DNA of 46,482 nucleotides, from contig DAOMOP010000011.1 in the NCBI GenBank assembly GCA_035444405.1, positions 1 to 46,482 of the forward strand. The letters run 5' to 3'. Positions 36,005 through 44,739 of this stretch are shown here, piece after piece (position 1 is the first letter of the stretch; every line of letters begins with the position of its first letter). A program made the position numbers and the translations under genes. This DNA is from DAOMOP01 sp035444405. GTDB lineage: Bacteria > Pseudomonadota > Gammaproteobacteria > Burkholderiales > Rhodocyclaceae. The notes under the pieces are model-generated. The model was not told the origin of the DNA. It ran no database searches and was given only the letters and a program-made list of their open reading frames with translations.

Positions 36005-36032
36005 TTGCGCACCGCGCAAAATGCCGTATAAT
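36005..36032 (+). promoter_or_regulatory. Promoter of tRNA-Leu
   Basis: TTGCGC (36005-36010), 16-base spacer, perfect TATAAT (36027-36032). Start near 36039, 14 bases before the mature tRNA. It could also drive nuoA onward if the downstream hairpins are read through. Confidence 0.7.
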
Positions 36033-36052
36033 TGCTGAGTTCCACGAGACGT

Positions 36053-36137
36053 GCCGACGTGGTGAAATTGGTAGACACGCCATCTTGAGGGGGTGGTGGC
36101 GCAAGCCGTGTGAGTTCGAGTCTCACCGTCGGCACCA
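36053..36137 (+). tRNA. tRNA-Leu, anticodon GAG
   Basis: 85 bases including the encoded CCA (36135-36137). Acceptor stem GCCGACG (36053-36059) pairs perfectly with CGTCGGC (36127-36133). D loop contains TTGGTAGAC; anticodon stem CCATC/GGTGG with loop TTGAGGG, anticodon GAG at 36087-36089 reading CUC/CUU. A long class II variable arm follows, and the T arm has GAGTTCGAGTCTC. Leu identity fits both anticodon and long variable arm. Confidence 0.96.
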
Positions 36138-36148
36138 AAATTTGAAGA

Positions 36149-36173
36149 TCGCTCGCAGCGCGAGCGAGGTTTT
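36149..36173 (+). terminator. Hairpin after tRNA-Leu
   Basis: TCGCTCGC (36149-36156), loop AGC, GCGAGCGA (36160-36167), then GGTTTT. A perfect 8-bp stem with a short T run: probable tRNA terminator, perhaps partial. Confidence 0.65.
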
Positions 36174-36178
36174 GATAT

Positions 36179-36233
36179 CGCCCGCTTTATGCGGGCGTGT
36201 TCATGTTGAAGACCTGAAAACTAGAACAGGTCT
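36179..36233 (+). promoter_or_regulatory. nuo leader with two further stem-loops
   Basis: CGCCCGC (36179-36185), TTTAT loop, GCGGGCG (36191-36197); and AGACCTG (36210-36216), 10-base loop, CAGGTCT (36227-36233). Both stems are perfect 7-bp pairs. No convincing separate promoter for nuoA was found in 36138-36260, though TAGAAC at 36222-36227 may be a weak -10. Possible regulatory or processing structures. Confidence 0.5.
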
Positions 36234-36260
36234 GACAATTTCGACCGGGGGGTCCGCCCA

Positions 36261-36635
36261 ATGCTGGAAAACTACTTTCCTGTACTGATCTTCATCCTCG
36301 TCGGTCTCGGCTTCGGCTTCGTTCCGCTGATCCTGGGTCGCGTCCTGGCGCCCTATCGCCCCGACAGCGAGAAGCTCTCCCCATATGAATGCGGCTTCGA
36401 GGCATTCGAGGATGCACGCATGAAGTTCGATGTGCGCTATTACCTCATCGCCATTCTTTTCATTCTCTTCGATCTCGAGATCGCATTCCTGTTTCCGTGG
36501 GCAACGGTATTCCAGGAATTCATTGCGGCGGGCCAAGCCGCCTGGTTCGTGTTCGGATCGGTCATGGTGTTTCTCGCCGTGTTGGTTATCGGCTACGTCG
36601 TCGAGTGGAAAAACGGCGCGCTCGACTGGGAGTAA
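36261..36635 (+). CDS. nuoA: NADH-quinone oxidoreductase subunit A
   Basis: 124-residue membrane subunit of respiratory complex I. Three helices (about 7-28, 62-82, 92-113) and the conserved loop KLSPYECGFEAFEDARMKFDVRYYLIAILFILFDLEIAFLFPW (in part), which contributes to the quinone-site/membrane-arm junction. First gene of the nuo operon; GGGGGG precedes the ATG. nuoB starts 3 bp after the stop. Confidence 0.97.
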   Translation: MLENYFPVLIFILVGLGFGFVPLILGRVLAPYRPDSEKLSPYECGFEAFEDARMKFDVRYYLIAILFILFDLEIAFLFPWATVFQEFIAAGQAAWFVFGSVMVFLAVLVIGYVVEWKNGALDWE

Positions 36636-36638
36636 TGC

Positions 36639-37115
36639 ATGAGCATTGAAGGCGTCTTTCGCGAGGGCTTCGTCACCACCTCGCTCGATGCGGTGATCAA
36701 CTGGACGCGCACCGGCTCGTTGTGGCCGATGACCTTCGGTCTGGCCTGTTGCGCGGTCGAGATGATTCATGCGGGCTGTTCGCGCTACGACCTCGACCGC
36801 TTCGGCGTGGTGTTCCGCCCCAGTCCGCGCCAGTCGGACCTGATGATCGTCGCCGGCACGCTGTGCAACAAGATGGCGCCGGCGCTGCGCAAGGTGTACG
36901 ACCAGATGGCCGAGCCGCGCTGGGTGATCTCGATGGGCTCGTGCGCGAACGGCGGTGGCTACTACCACTATTCGTACTCGGTCGTGCGCGGCTGCGACCG
37001 CATCGTCCCGGTCGACGTGTACGTGCCGGGCTGTCCACCGACGGCCGAGGCGCTGCTGTACGGAATCATTCAGTTGCAGAACAAGATCAAGCGCACCAAC
37101 ACCATTGCGCGCTGA
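36639..37115 (+). CDS. nuoB: NADH-quinone oxidoreductase subunit B
   Basis: 158 residues; peripheral-arm subunit carrying the terminal [4Fe-4S] cluster N2. Ligands C37 and C38 (GLACCAVEM), C102 (SMGSCANGGGYYHYS) and C132 (YVPGCPPTAEALLYG) are all present. Passes electrons to quinone together with NuoD. Confidence 0.98.
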   Translation: MSIEGVFREGFVTTSLDAVINWTRTGSLWPMTFGLACCAVEMIHAGCSRYDLDRFGVVFRPSPRQSDLMIVAGTLCNKMAPALRKVYDQMAEPRWVISMGSCANGGGYYHYSYSVVRGCDRIVPVDVYVPGCPPTAEALLYGIIQLQNKIKRTNTIAR

Positions 37116-37128
37116 CGGGTAGTCATTC

Positions 37129-37734
37129 ATGAGTGCAAAGCTTGAACGTCTGAGTCAAACGCTGCAGCAGGTGCTGGGCGAGCGGCTCCAGTCGATCGTG
37201 GTCGATCGCGGCGAGGTCACGATCGAGGTCGCCGCGCAGGACTATCTGACGGTCGCGCAGACCTTGCGCGATCATCCCGGCCTGCGTTTCGAGCAGTTGA
37301 TGGACGTCTCCGGTCTGGACTATTCGGCATGGAAGAACGGCGAATGGCCGGGCAAGCGCTTCGCGGCGGCCAACCATCTGCTGTCGATCACGCACAACTG
37401 GCGCGTGCGCCTGCGTGCGTTCGCCGAGGATGACGCGTTTCCGGTGCTCGATTCGCTGGTGTCGGTGTGGCCGAGCGCGAACTGGTTCGAGCGCGAGGCC
37501 TTCGATCTGTACGGCATCATGTTCGAGGGCCATCCGGACCTGCGCCGCATCCTGACCGACTACGGCTTCGTCGGTCATCCGTTCCGCAAGGACTTCCCGG
37601 TCTCGGGCTACGTCGAAATGCGCTACGACCCGGAAGCCGGGCGCGTCGTGTATCAGCCGGTGACGATCGAGCCGCGCGAGAACACGCCGCGCATCGTGCG
37701 CGAAGAACACTACGGGGACGTCGGCCATGGCTGA
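37129..37734 (+). CDS. nuoC: NADH-quinone oxidoreductase subunit C
   Basis: 201-residue 30-kDa subunit, separate from NuoD (fused in E. coli). Seen: VSVWPSANWFEREAFDLYGIMFEGHPDLRRILTDYGFVGHPFRKDFP (in part), the family signature, and a C-terminal EMRYDPEAGRVVYQPV. Structural part of the hydrophilic arm. Overlaps nuoD by 8 bp. Confidence 0.98.
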   Translation: MSAKLERLSQTLQQVLGERLQSIVVDRGEVTIEVAAQDYLTVAQTLRDHPGLRFEQLMDVSGLDYSAWKNGEWPGKRFAAANHLLSITHNWRVRLRAFAEDDAFPVLDSLVSVWPSANWFEREAFDLYGIMFEGHPDLRRILTDYGFVGHPFRKDFPVSGYVEMRYDPEAGRVVYQPVTIEPRENTPRIVREEHYGDVGHG

Positions 37735-38980
37735 GATCCGCAACTACACGATCAACTTCGGCCCGCAGCACCCGTCGGCGCACGGAGTGCTGCGGCTGGT
37801 GCTCGAGCTCTCCGGCGAAGTCGTCGAGCGCGCCGATCCGCACATCGGCCTGCTGCACCGCGGCACCGAGAAGCTCGCCGAGACGCGCACCTGGGTACAG
37901 TCGGTGCCGTACATGGATCGCCTCGACTACGTGTCGATGATGTGCAACGAGCATGCCTACTGCATGGCGATCGAGCGCCTGCTGGGCATCGAGGTGCCCG
38001 AGCGCGCCCAGTACATCCGCGTGATGTTCGACGAGATCACGCGCATCCTGAATCATCTGCTCAACATCGGCACCCACGCGCTCGACATCGGCGCGATGAC
38101 GATGGTGCTGTATACGTTCCGCGAGCGCGAGGACCTGATGGACGCCTACGAGGCGGTGTCCGGCGCGCGCATGCACGCGGCCTACTACCGGCCGGGCGGC
38201 GTCTATCGCGACCTGCCCGACCGCATGCCGCAGTACGAGGTCAACCGCTTCAAGAACGCGAAGACGGTGCGCGAGCTCAACGAGAACCGCCAGGGTTCGC
38301 TGCTCGACTTCCTCGAGGATTTCACCGAGCGTTTCCCGAAGTACTGCGATGAGTACGAGACGCTGCTGACCGACAACCGCATCTGGAAGCAGCGCACCGT
38401 CGACATCGGCATCGTCACGCCCGAGCAGGCGCTCGCCTGGGGGTTCAGCGGGCCGATGCTGCGCGGCTCCGGCATCGAGTGGGATCTGCGCAAGAAGCAG
38501 CCCTACGAGGTGTACGACCGGCTCGAGTTCGACGTCCCGGTCGGCCGTACCGGCGACTGCTACGACCGCTATCTGTGCCGCATGGAGGAGATGCGCCAGT
38601 CCAATCGCATCGTCCGCCAGTGCATAGACTGGCTGCGCAAGAACCCCGGCCCGGTCATCGTCGACAACCACAAGGTCGCTCCGCCGCCGCGCGAGAAGAT
38701 GAAGGCGAACATGGAGGAGCTGATCCATCACTTCAAGCTCTTCACCGAGGGCATGCACGTGCCCGAGGGCGAAGCGTACGCCGCCGTCGAGCATCCGAAG
38801 GGCGAGTTCGGCGTCTATGCCGTCTCCGACGGCGCCAACAAGCCGTACCGTCTGAAACTCCGGGCGCCCGGCTTCGCGCATCTGGCGGCGATGGACGAGC
38901 TCTCGCGCGGGCACATGATCGCCGACGTCGTCGCGATCATCGGCACTCTCGACGTCGTGTTCGGCGAGATCGACCGTTGA
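37727..38980 (+). CDS. nuoD: NADH-quinone oxidoreductase subunit D
   Basis: 417-residue 49-kDa subunit that forms the quinone cavity with NuoB. Seen: INFGPQHPSAHGVLRLVLEL, HIGLLHRGTEKLAE, DRLDYVSMMCNEHAYC, FDEITRILNHLLNIGTHALDIGA (in part), GDCYDRYLCRMEEMRQS and the C-terminal DVVAIIGTLDVVFGEIDR. The His and Tyr positions associated with quinone binding (GPQHPSAHG; YVSMM) are present. 57 bp before nuoE. Confidence 0.98.
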   Translation: MAEIRNYTINFGPQHPSAHGVLRLVLELSGEVVERADPHIGLLHRGTEKLAETRTWVQSVPYMDRLDYVSMMCNEHAYCMAIERLLGIEVPERAQYIRVMFDEITRILNHLLNIGTHALDIGAMTMVLYTFREREDLMDAYEAVSGARMHAAYYRPGGVYRDLPDRMPQYEVNRFKNAKTVRELNENRQGSLLDFLEDFTERFPKYCDEYETLLTDNRIWKQRTVDIGIVTPEQALAWGFSGPMLRGSGIEWDLRKKQPYEVYDRLEFDVPVGRTGDCYDRYLCRMEEMRQSNRIVRQCIDWLRKNPGPVIVDNHKVAPPPREKMKANMEELIHHFKLFTEGMHVPEGEAYAAVEHPKGEFGVYAVSDGANKPYRLKLRAPGFAHLAAMDELSRGHMIADVVAIIGTLDVVFGEIDR

Positions 38981-39037
38981 GCGGGGCGGGGTGCATCAAC
39001 ACAGGACACGGCAGGTAACCGGGAAGACGAGCACGAA

Positions 39038-39517
39038 ATGCTGAGCCAGGAATCACTGCAACAAATCGATCGCGAGATCGCCAAGTATCCGGCCGATCAG
39101 AAGCAGTCGGCCGTGATGGCGGCGCTGCGCATCGCCCAGGTCGAAAAGGGCTGGCTGTCGAAGGAAACCATCGGCTTCGTCGCCGACTACCTCGGCATGC
39201 CGGCGATTGCGGCCTACGAGGTGGCGAGCTTCTACAACATGTACGACCTCGAGCCGGTCGGACGCCACAAGATCACGGTGTGCACGAATCTGCCCTGTGC
39301 GCTGTCGGGCGGCGTCCATGCGGCCGACTACGTCAAGAAGAAGCTCGGCATCGGTTTCAACGAGACCACCCCCGACGGCAAGTTCACGCTCAAGGAAGGT
39401 GAGTGCATGGGTGCGTGTGGCGACGCGCCGGTGCTGCTCGTCAACAACCACCGCATGTGCAGCTGGATGACCACCGAGAAGATCGACCAGATGCTGGCCG
39501 ATCTGGACAGCAAATGA
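39038..39517 (+). CDS. nuoE: NADH-quinone oxidoreductase subunit E
   Basis: 159-residue 24-kDa subunit with a thioredoxin-like fold holding [2Fe-2S] cluster N1a. Ligands appear as VCTNLPCAL and GECMGACGDAP, the normal CxxxxC / CxxxC arrangement. Its TGA overlaps the nuoF ATG (ATGA). Confidence 0.98.
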   Translation: MLSQESLQQIDREIAKYPADQKQSAVMAALRIAQVEKGWLSKETIGFVADYLGMPAIAAYEVASFYNMYDLEPVGRHKITVCTNLPCALSGGVHAADYVKKKLGIGFNETTPDGKFTLKEGECMGACGDAPVLLVNNHRMCSWMTTEKIDQMLADLDSK

Positions 39518-40833
39518 GCGCACACCCCCTGATTCTCGCCGGACTCGACGGCGACCGTACCTGGCAGCTCGAGCACTATCTGGCGCGCGGCGGCTATGCG
39601 GCGCTGAAGAAGATCATCGCCGACAACATCCCGGCCGACACCATCATCGCGGAGCTGAAGGCCTCCGCGCTGCGCGGCCGCGGCGGCGCCGGCTTTCCGA
39701 CCGGTCTGAAGTGGAGCTTCATGCCGCGCGCGTTCCCGGGCGACAAGTATCTCGCCTGCAATTCGGACGAGGGCGAGCCGGGTACCTTCAAGGACCGCGA
39801 CATCCTGCGCTACAACCCGCATTCGGTCATCGAGGGCATGACGATCGCGGCCTACGCGATGGGGGCCACGCGCGGCTACAACTACATCCACGGCGAGATC
39901 TTCGAGATCTACCAGCGCTTCGAGCAGGCGCTCGAGGAGGCGCGCGCGGCGAAGCTGGTCGGCCAGAACATCCTCGGTTCGGAGTTCTCGTTCGAACTCT
40001 TCGCGCACCACGGCTACGGCGCCTACATCTGCGGCGAGGAAACCGCGCTGCTCGAGTCGATCGAGGGCAAGAAGGGCCAGCCGCGCTTCAAGCCGCCGTT
40101 TCCGGCAAGCTACGGCCTGTACGGCAAGCCGACCACGATCAACAACACCGAGACCTTTGCGTCGGTGCCGTTCATCATCAACCTCGGCGGCGAGGGCTTT
40201 CTCGAGCTCGGCAAGCCGAACAACGGCGGCACCAAGATCTTCTCGATCTCCGGGCACGTCAGTCGTCCCGGCAACTACGAGGTCGAGATGGGCACGCCGT
40301 TCGCCGAGCTGCTCGAGATGGCCGGCGGCATGCGCGGCGGGCGCAAGCTCAAGGCGGTGATTCCGGGCGGCTCTTCGTCGCCGGTGCTGCCGGGCGCGAT
40401 CATGATGGACTGCACGCTCGACTACGATTCGATCGCCAAGGCGGGATCGATGCTCGGCTCGGGCGCGGTGATCGTCATGGACGAGACCGTGTGCATGGTC
40501 AAGGCGCTCGAGCGGCTGTCCTACTTCTACTTCGAGGAGTCCTGTGGCCAGTGCACGCCGTGCCGCGAAGGCACCGGCTGGCTGTACCGCGTCGTGCACC
40601 GGATCGAGAACGGCCTGGGGCGCCAGGACGACCTCGATCTGCTCAACTCGGTCACCGGCAACATCATGGGGCGCACGATCTGCGCGCTCGGCGACGCGGC
40701 CTCGATGCCGGTGCAAAGCTTCATCAAGCATTTCGGTGCGGAGTTCGAATACCACATCGAAAACAAGAAATGTCTCGTGCCGCCTGAAGTCCAGTACGAA
40801 GGCAGCCAAATCTACGTGAGCCCGTCATGCTAG
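39514..40833 (+). CDS. nuoF: NADH-quinone oxidoreductase subunit F
   Basis: 439-residue 51-kDa subunit: binds NADH and FMN and carries [4Fe-4S] N3. Seen: GRGGAGFPTGLKWSFMP (nucleotide/FMN loop), CNSDEGEPGTFKDRDI, GAYICGEETALLESIEGKKG (FMN site) and ESCGQCTPCREGTGW plus the later Cys in TICALGDAA for N3. ATG 39514 overlaps nuoE. It overlaps nuoG by 7 bp. Confidence 0.98.
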   Translation: MSAHPLILAGLDGDRTWQLEHYLARGGYAALKKIIADNIPADTIIAELKASALRGRGGAGFPTGLKWSFMPRAFPGDKYLACNSDEGEPGTFKDRDILRYNPHSVIEGMTIAAYAMGATRGYNYIHGEIFEIYQRFEQALEEARAAKLVGQNILGSEFSFELFAHHGYGAYICGEETALLESIEGKKGQPRFKPPFPASYGLYGKPTTINNTETFASVPFIINLGGEGFLELGKPNNGGTKIFSISGHVSRPGNYEVEMGTPFAELLEMAGGMRGGRKLKAVIPGGSSSPVLPGAIMMDCTLDYDSIAKAGSMLGSGAVIVMDETVCMVKALERLSYFYFEESCGQCTPCREGTGWLYRVVHRIENGLGRQDDLDLLNSVTGNIMGRTICALGDAASMPVQSFIKHFGAEFEYHIENKKCLVPPEVQYEGSQIYVSPSC

Positions 40834-43160
40834 AGATCGAAATCGACGGCAAGCAGGTGACGGTCGAGGACGGCAGCACCGTCATGGACGCTGCGAACAA
40901 GGCCGGTACCTACATCCCGCATTTCTGCTACCACAAGAAACTGTCCATCGCGGCGAGCTGCCGCATGTGCCTCGTGCAGGTCGAGAAGGCGCCCAAGCCG
41001 TTGCCGGCCTGTGCGACGCCGGTGACCAACGGCATGAAGGTGTGGACGCATTCGGAGCAGGCGATCAAGGCCCAGAAGGGCGTGATGGAGTTCCTGCTGA
41101 TCAACCATCCGCTCGACTGCCCGATCTGCGACCAGGGCGGCGAATGCCAGCTGCAGGATCTGGCGGTCGGCTACGGTGCGAGCCAGTCCCGCTACCAGGA
41201 AGAGAAGCGGGTGGTGTTCAACAAGAATCTCGGCCCGCTCGTGGCGACCGACATGACGCGGTGCATCAACTGCACCCGCTGCGTGCGCTTCACGACCGAG
41301 ATCGCCGGCGAGATGGAGCTCGGCCAGGCCTTCCGCGGCGAGCACGCCGAGATCATGCCGTTCATCGAGAAGACCGTCGACTCGGAGCTGTCGGGCAACA
41401 TCATCGACCTGTGCCCGGTCGGTGCGCTGACCTCCAAGCCGTTCCGCTTTTCGGCGCGCACGTGGGAGCTGTCGCGGCGCAAGTCGGTGAGCCCGCACGA
41501 CTCGCTCGGCGCGAACCTGATCGTCCAGGTCAAGCACGACGTCGTCAAGCGCGTGCTGCCGCTCGAGAACGAGGCGATCAACGAGTGCTGGCTGACCGAC
41601 AAGGACCGCTTCTCGTACGAGGGGCTCGCGAGCGAGGAGCGTCTGGTCGCGCCGATGATCAAGCAGGGCGGTTCGTGGCAGACCGTTGACTGGCAGGTCG
41701 CGCTCGAGTTCGCGGCCAATGGCCTGAAGTCGGTCGTCGTCGAGCACGGCGCCGAGGCGCTCGGTGCGTTCGGCTCGCCGCACGCGACGCTCGAGGAGCT
41801 CTACCTGCTGCAGAAGCTTGTGCGCGGGCTGGGCGGCGACAACGTCGATCACCGCCTGCGCCAGACCGATTTCCGTGCCGACGGCAAGCGCGCCGGCGCG
41901 CCGTGGCTGGGCATGCCGATCGCCGACGTCGCGGTACTCGAGCGTCTGCTGGTGGTCGGCAGCTTCCTGCGCAAGGACACGCCGCTGCTCGCGCAGCGCG
42001 TGCGCCAGGCGGCCAAGCGCGGCCTGCAGGTCAGCGTCGTGCATGCGACCGCCGACGAGTGGCTGCTGCCGGTGCGCCACCGCGCGCTGGTCGCCCCTTC
42101 GGCGATGGTCGACACCTTGGTCGAAGTCGCCTTCGCGCTGGCCGAGGAGAAAGGCGCGGCGGTTGGCGCCGCGCTCGCCGATGCCCGTCCGGCCGCGATC
42201 TCGCCTGAAGCGCGTGCAATCGCGCAAAGCCTCGCGAGCGGCTCGCGCACCGCGGTGTGGCTGGGCAACCTCGCCGTGCAGCACGAACGCGCGGCCGAAC
42301 TGCAGCTCGCGGCCAACGAGATCGCGCGCCTCGCAGAGGGCGTGGTGGGTGTGATCGGCGAGGCGGCGAACAGCACCGGCGGCTATCTTGCCGGCGCGGT
42401 GCCGGCCCGCGGCGGCCTCGACGCGCGCCGCATGATCGCCGAGCCGCGCAAGGCCTACGTGCTGCTGGGCGCCGAACCGGATCTCGATTTCGCCGATCCG
42501 TCGGCGACGATGGCCGCGCTCGGCGGCGCGGAGCTGGTGGTGGGGCTGTCGAGCTTCGTGTCGCCGGCGCTGCTCGCGACGGCCGACGTGCTGCTGCCGA
42601 TCGGGCCGTTCAGCGAAACCTCGGGGACCTTCGTCAATTGCGGCGGTACCGCACAGTCCTTCACCGCGGTGGCCAAGCCGAAGGGTGAAGCGCGCCCGGG
42701 CTGGAAGGTACTGCGCGTGCTCGGCAACCTGCTCTCGCTCGACGGTTTCGATTACGCCGATTCCGAGCAGGTCGCGGCCGAAGTGCTGGGCGAAGGGCTC
42801 GACGGGCGGTTCGACAACGGGCTTGCCGCGATCGAGATGGCCGCGGCGGCGGCCGCAGGCCTCGAGCGCGTCACCGACGTGCCGATCCACTTCGCCGATC
42901 CGCTGGTGCGCCGCGCCGAGGCCTTGCAGCGCACACGCGACGCCGCCGCACCGGTGGCGCGCGCGAGTGCCGCAACGCTGGCGGCGCTGGGCGTGAGCCC
43001 CGGCGAGCGCGTGCGTCTGCGTCAGGGCCAGGCGACAGCCGAGCTCGAGATCCGCAGTGACGACGGCGTGGCCGCCAACTGCGTGCGCGTGCCCGCCGGC
43101 CATCCGGCAACCGCCGCGCTCGGTCCGATGAGCGGCGCAATCAGCGTGGAGCGTATCTGA
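40827..43160 (+). CDS. nuoG: NADH-quinone oxidoreductase subunit G
   Basis: 777-residue 75-kDa subunit. N-terminal ferredoxin domain with [2Fe-2S] N1b (FCYHKKLSIAASCRMCLVQ), the His/Cys motif for N5 (HPLDCPICDQGGECQLQ), and N4 (CINCTRCVRF with DLCPVGAL). The additional CxxCxxxC motif for cluster N7, found in E. coli and Thermus, is absent: the place is taken by LSRRKSVSPHDSLGAN. The rest is a molybdopterin-oxidoreductase-like domain with degenerate sequence from about residue 220, Ala-rich towards the C terminus. Overlaps nuoH by one base (TGATG). Confidence 0.98.
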   Translation: MLEIEIDGKQVTVEDGSTVMDAANKAGTYIPHFCYHKKLSIAASCRMCLVQVEKAPKPLPACATPVTNGMKVWTHSEQAIKAQKGVMEFLLINHPLDCPICDQGGECQLQDLAVGYGASQSRYQEEKRVVFNKNLGPLVATDMTRCINCTRCVRFTTEIAGEMELGQAFRGEHAEIMPFIEKTVDSELSGNIIDLCPVGALTSKPFRFSARTWELSRRKSVSPHDSLGANLIVQVKHDVVKRVLPLENEAINECWLTDKDRFSYEGLASEERLVAPMIKQGGSWQTVDWQVALEFAANGLKSVVVEHGAEALGAFGSPHATLEELYLLQKLVRGLGGDNVDHRLRQTDFRADGKRAGAPWLGMPIADVAVLERLLVVGSFLRKDTPLLAQRVRQAAKRGLQVSVVHATADEWLLPVRHRALVAPSAMVDTLVEVAFALAEEKGAAVGAALADARPAAISPEARAIAQSLASGSRTAVWLGNLAVQHERAAELQLAANEIARLAEGVVGVIGEAANSTGGYLAGAVPARGGLDARRMIAEPRKAYVLLGAEPDLDFADPSATMAALGGAELVVGLSSFVSPALLATADVLLPIGPFSETSGTFVNCGGTAQSFTAVAKPKGEARPGWKVLRVLGNLLSLDGFDYADSEQVAAEVLGEGLDGRFDNGLAAIEMAAAAAAGLERVTDVPIHFADPLVRRAEALQRTRDAAAPVARASAATLAALGVSPGERVRLRQGQATAELEIRSDDGVAANCVRVPAGHPATAALGPMSGAISVERI

Positions 43161-44209
43161 TGAATGGACTGCTGGAACCGGTCTCGCAATTCTTCGGGCC
43201 GACCTGGCCGGTGGTCTGGTCGCTGGTCAAGATCTTCGCGATCATCGCGCCGCTGATGCTGTGCGTGGCCTATCTGACGCTCGCCGAGCGCAAGGTCATC
43301 GGCTACATGCAGGTGCGCATCGGCCCGAACCGGGTCGGCCCGCTCGGCCTGCTGCAGCCCATCGCCGACGGCATGAAGCTGCTGTTCAAGGAGATCATCG
43401 TCCCGTCGGGTGCGAACAAGGGCTTGTTCATCCTCGGACCGGTGTTCGCGCTCGCGCCGGCGCTGGTGGCGTGGGCGGTGATCCCGTTCTCGGACGGCGT
43501 CGTGCTGGCCGACATCAATGCCGGCCTGCTGTTCCTGCTCGCGGTGACCTCGCTCGAAGTGTACGGCGTGATCATCGCCGGCTGGGCATCGAACTCGAAG
43601 TACCCGTTTCTCGGCGCGATGCGTGCGTCGGCGCAGATGATCTCGTACGAGGTCGCGATGGGCTTCGCGCTGATCTGCGTGCTGCTGATCTCGGCCAGCC
43701 TCAATCTGAGCGACATCGTGATGGCGCAGGGCCAGGGGCGCTTCCACGACATGGGGCTGTCGGTGCTGTCGTGGAACTGGCTGCCGCTCTTGCCGATGTT
43801 CGTCGTCTTCGTGATCTCGGGCATCGCCGAGACCAACCGCGCGCCGTTCGACGTCGTCGAAGGCGAGGCCGAGGTCGTCGCCGGCCACATGGTCGAATAC
43901 TCGGGCATGTCGTTCGCGCTGTTCTTCCTCGGCGAGTACGCGAACATGATCCTGGTGTCGGCAATGACGTCGATCCTGTTCCTGGGCGGCTGGCTGTCGC
44001 CGGTCGGCTTCCTGCCCGACGGCTTCCACTGGCTGGCGATCAAGATCGCCTTCGTGCTGTTCCTGTTCCTGTGGGCGCGTGCGACCTTCCCGCGTTTCCG
44101 CTACGACCACATCATGCGGCTGGGCTGGAAGGTGTTCATTCCGATCACGCTGGTGTGGGTGATCGTGGTCGCGGTGTGGATGATGACCCCGCTGTCTATC
44201 TGGAACTGA
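43160..44209 (+). CDS. nuoH: NADH-quinone oxidoreductase subunit H
   Basis: 349-residue membrane subunit at the base of the quinone channel, about eight helices. Seen: LTLAERKVIGYMQVRIGPNRVGPLGLLQPIADGMKLLFKE (in part), SYEVAMGFALI, ISGIAETNRAPFDVVEGEAEVVAGHMVEYSGMSFALFFLGEY (in part) with the conserved acidic E-channel residues. Normal length. nuoI follows after 10 bp. Confidence 0.98.
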   Translation: MNGLLEPVSQFFGPTWPVVWSLVKIFAIIAPLMLCVAYLTLAERKVIGYMQVRIGPNRVGPLGLLQPIADGMKLLFKEIIVPSGANKGLFILGPVFALAPALVAWAVIPFSDGVVLADINAGLLFLLAVTSLEVYGVIIAGWASNSKYPFLGAMRASAQMISYEVAMGFALICVLLISASLNLSDIVMAQGQGRFHDMGLSVLSWNWLPLLPMFVVFVISGIAETNRAPFDVVEGEAEVVAGHMVEYSGMSFALFFLGEYANMILVSAMTSILFLGGWLSPVGFLPDGFHWLAIKIAFVLFLFLWARATFPRFRYDHIMRLGWKVFIPITLVWVIVVAVWMMTPLSIWN

Positions 44210-44219
44210 GAGGCTCAAG

Positions 44220-44705
44220 ATGGGTGCAAAGGAATACATCGGTAGCCTGTTCCTGAAGGAACTGGTCAAGGGCATGGCGGTGACCGGCCGCCACCTGTTT
44301 TCGCGCAAGATCACGGTGCAGTACCCGGAGGAGAAGACGCCCCAGAGCCACCGCTTCCGCGGGCTGCACGCGCTGCGCCGCTATCCGAACGGCGAGGAGC
44401 GCTGCATCGCGTGCAAGCTGTGCGAGGCGGTGTGTCCGGCGCTGGCGATCACGATCGAGTCGGAACAGCGCGACGACGGTTCGCGGCGCACGACGCGCTA
44501 CGACATCGACTTGACGAAATGCATCTTCTGCGGCTTCTGCGAGGAGGCCTGTCCGGTCGATGCGATCGTCGAGACGCGCGTGCTCGAGTACCACGGCGAG
44601 AAGCGCGGCGACCTTTACTACACCAAGCAGATGCTGCTGGCGGTGGGCGACAAGTACGAGGCCCAGATCGCAGCCGACCGCGAAGCCGACGCCAAGTACC
44701 GCTAA
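44220..44705 (+). CDS. nuoI: NADH-quinone oxidoreductase subunit I
   Basis: 161-residue TYKY-type subunit with two [4Fe-4S] clusters (N6a, N6b): ERCIACKLCEAVCPALAI and KCIFCGFCEEACPVDAIVE. Connects the N-cluster chain to NuoB. An amphipathic N terminus (about 1-30) docks on the membrane arm. A 7-bp perfect hairpin (GGGACCC, GCC, GGGTCCC at 44711-44727) follows before nuoJ. Confidence 0.98.
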   Translation: MGAKEYIGSLFLKELVKGMAVTGRHLFSRKITVQYPEEKTPQSHRFRGLHALRRYPNGEERCIACKLCEAVCPALAITIESEQRDDGSRRTTRYDIDLTKCIFCGFCEEACPVDAIVETRVLEYHGEKRGDLYYTKQMLLAVGDKYEAQIAADREADAKYR

Positions 44706-44739
44706 CGGAGGGGACCCGCCGGGTCCCGACGGATCGAAC

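Noticed and set aside
40830..43103. 757-codon frame antisense to nuoG
   Set aside because: Shadow frame; nuoG is complete with all motifs.
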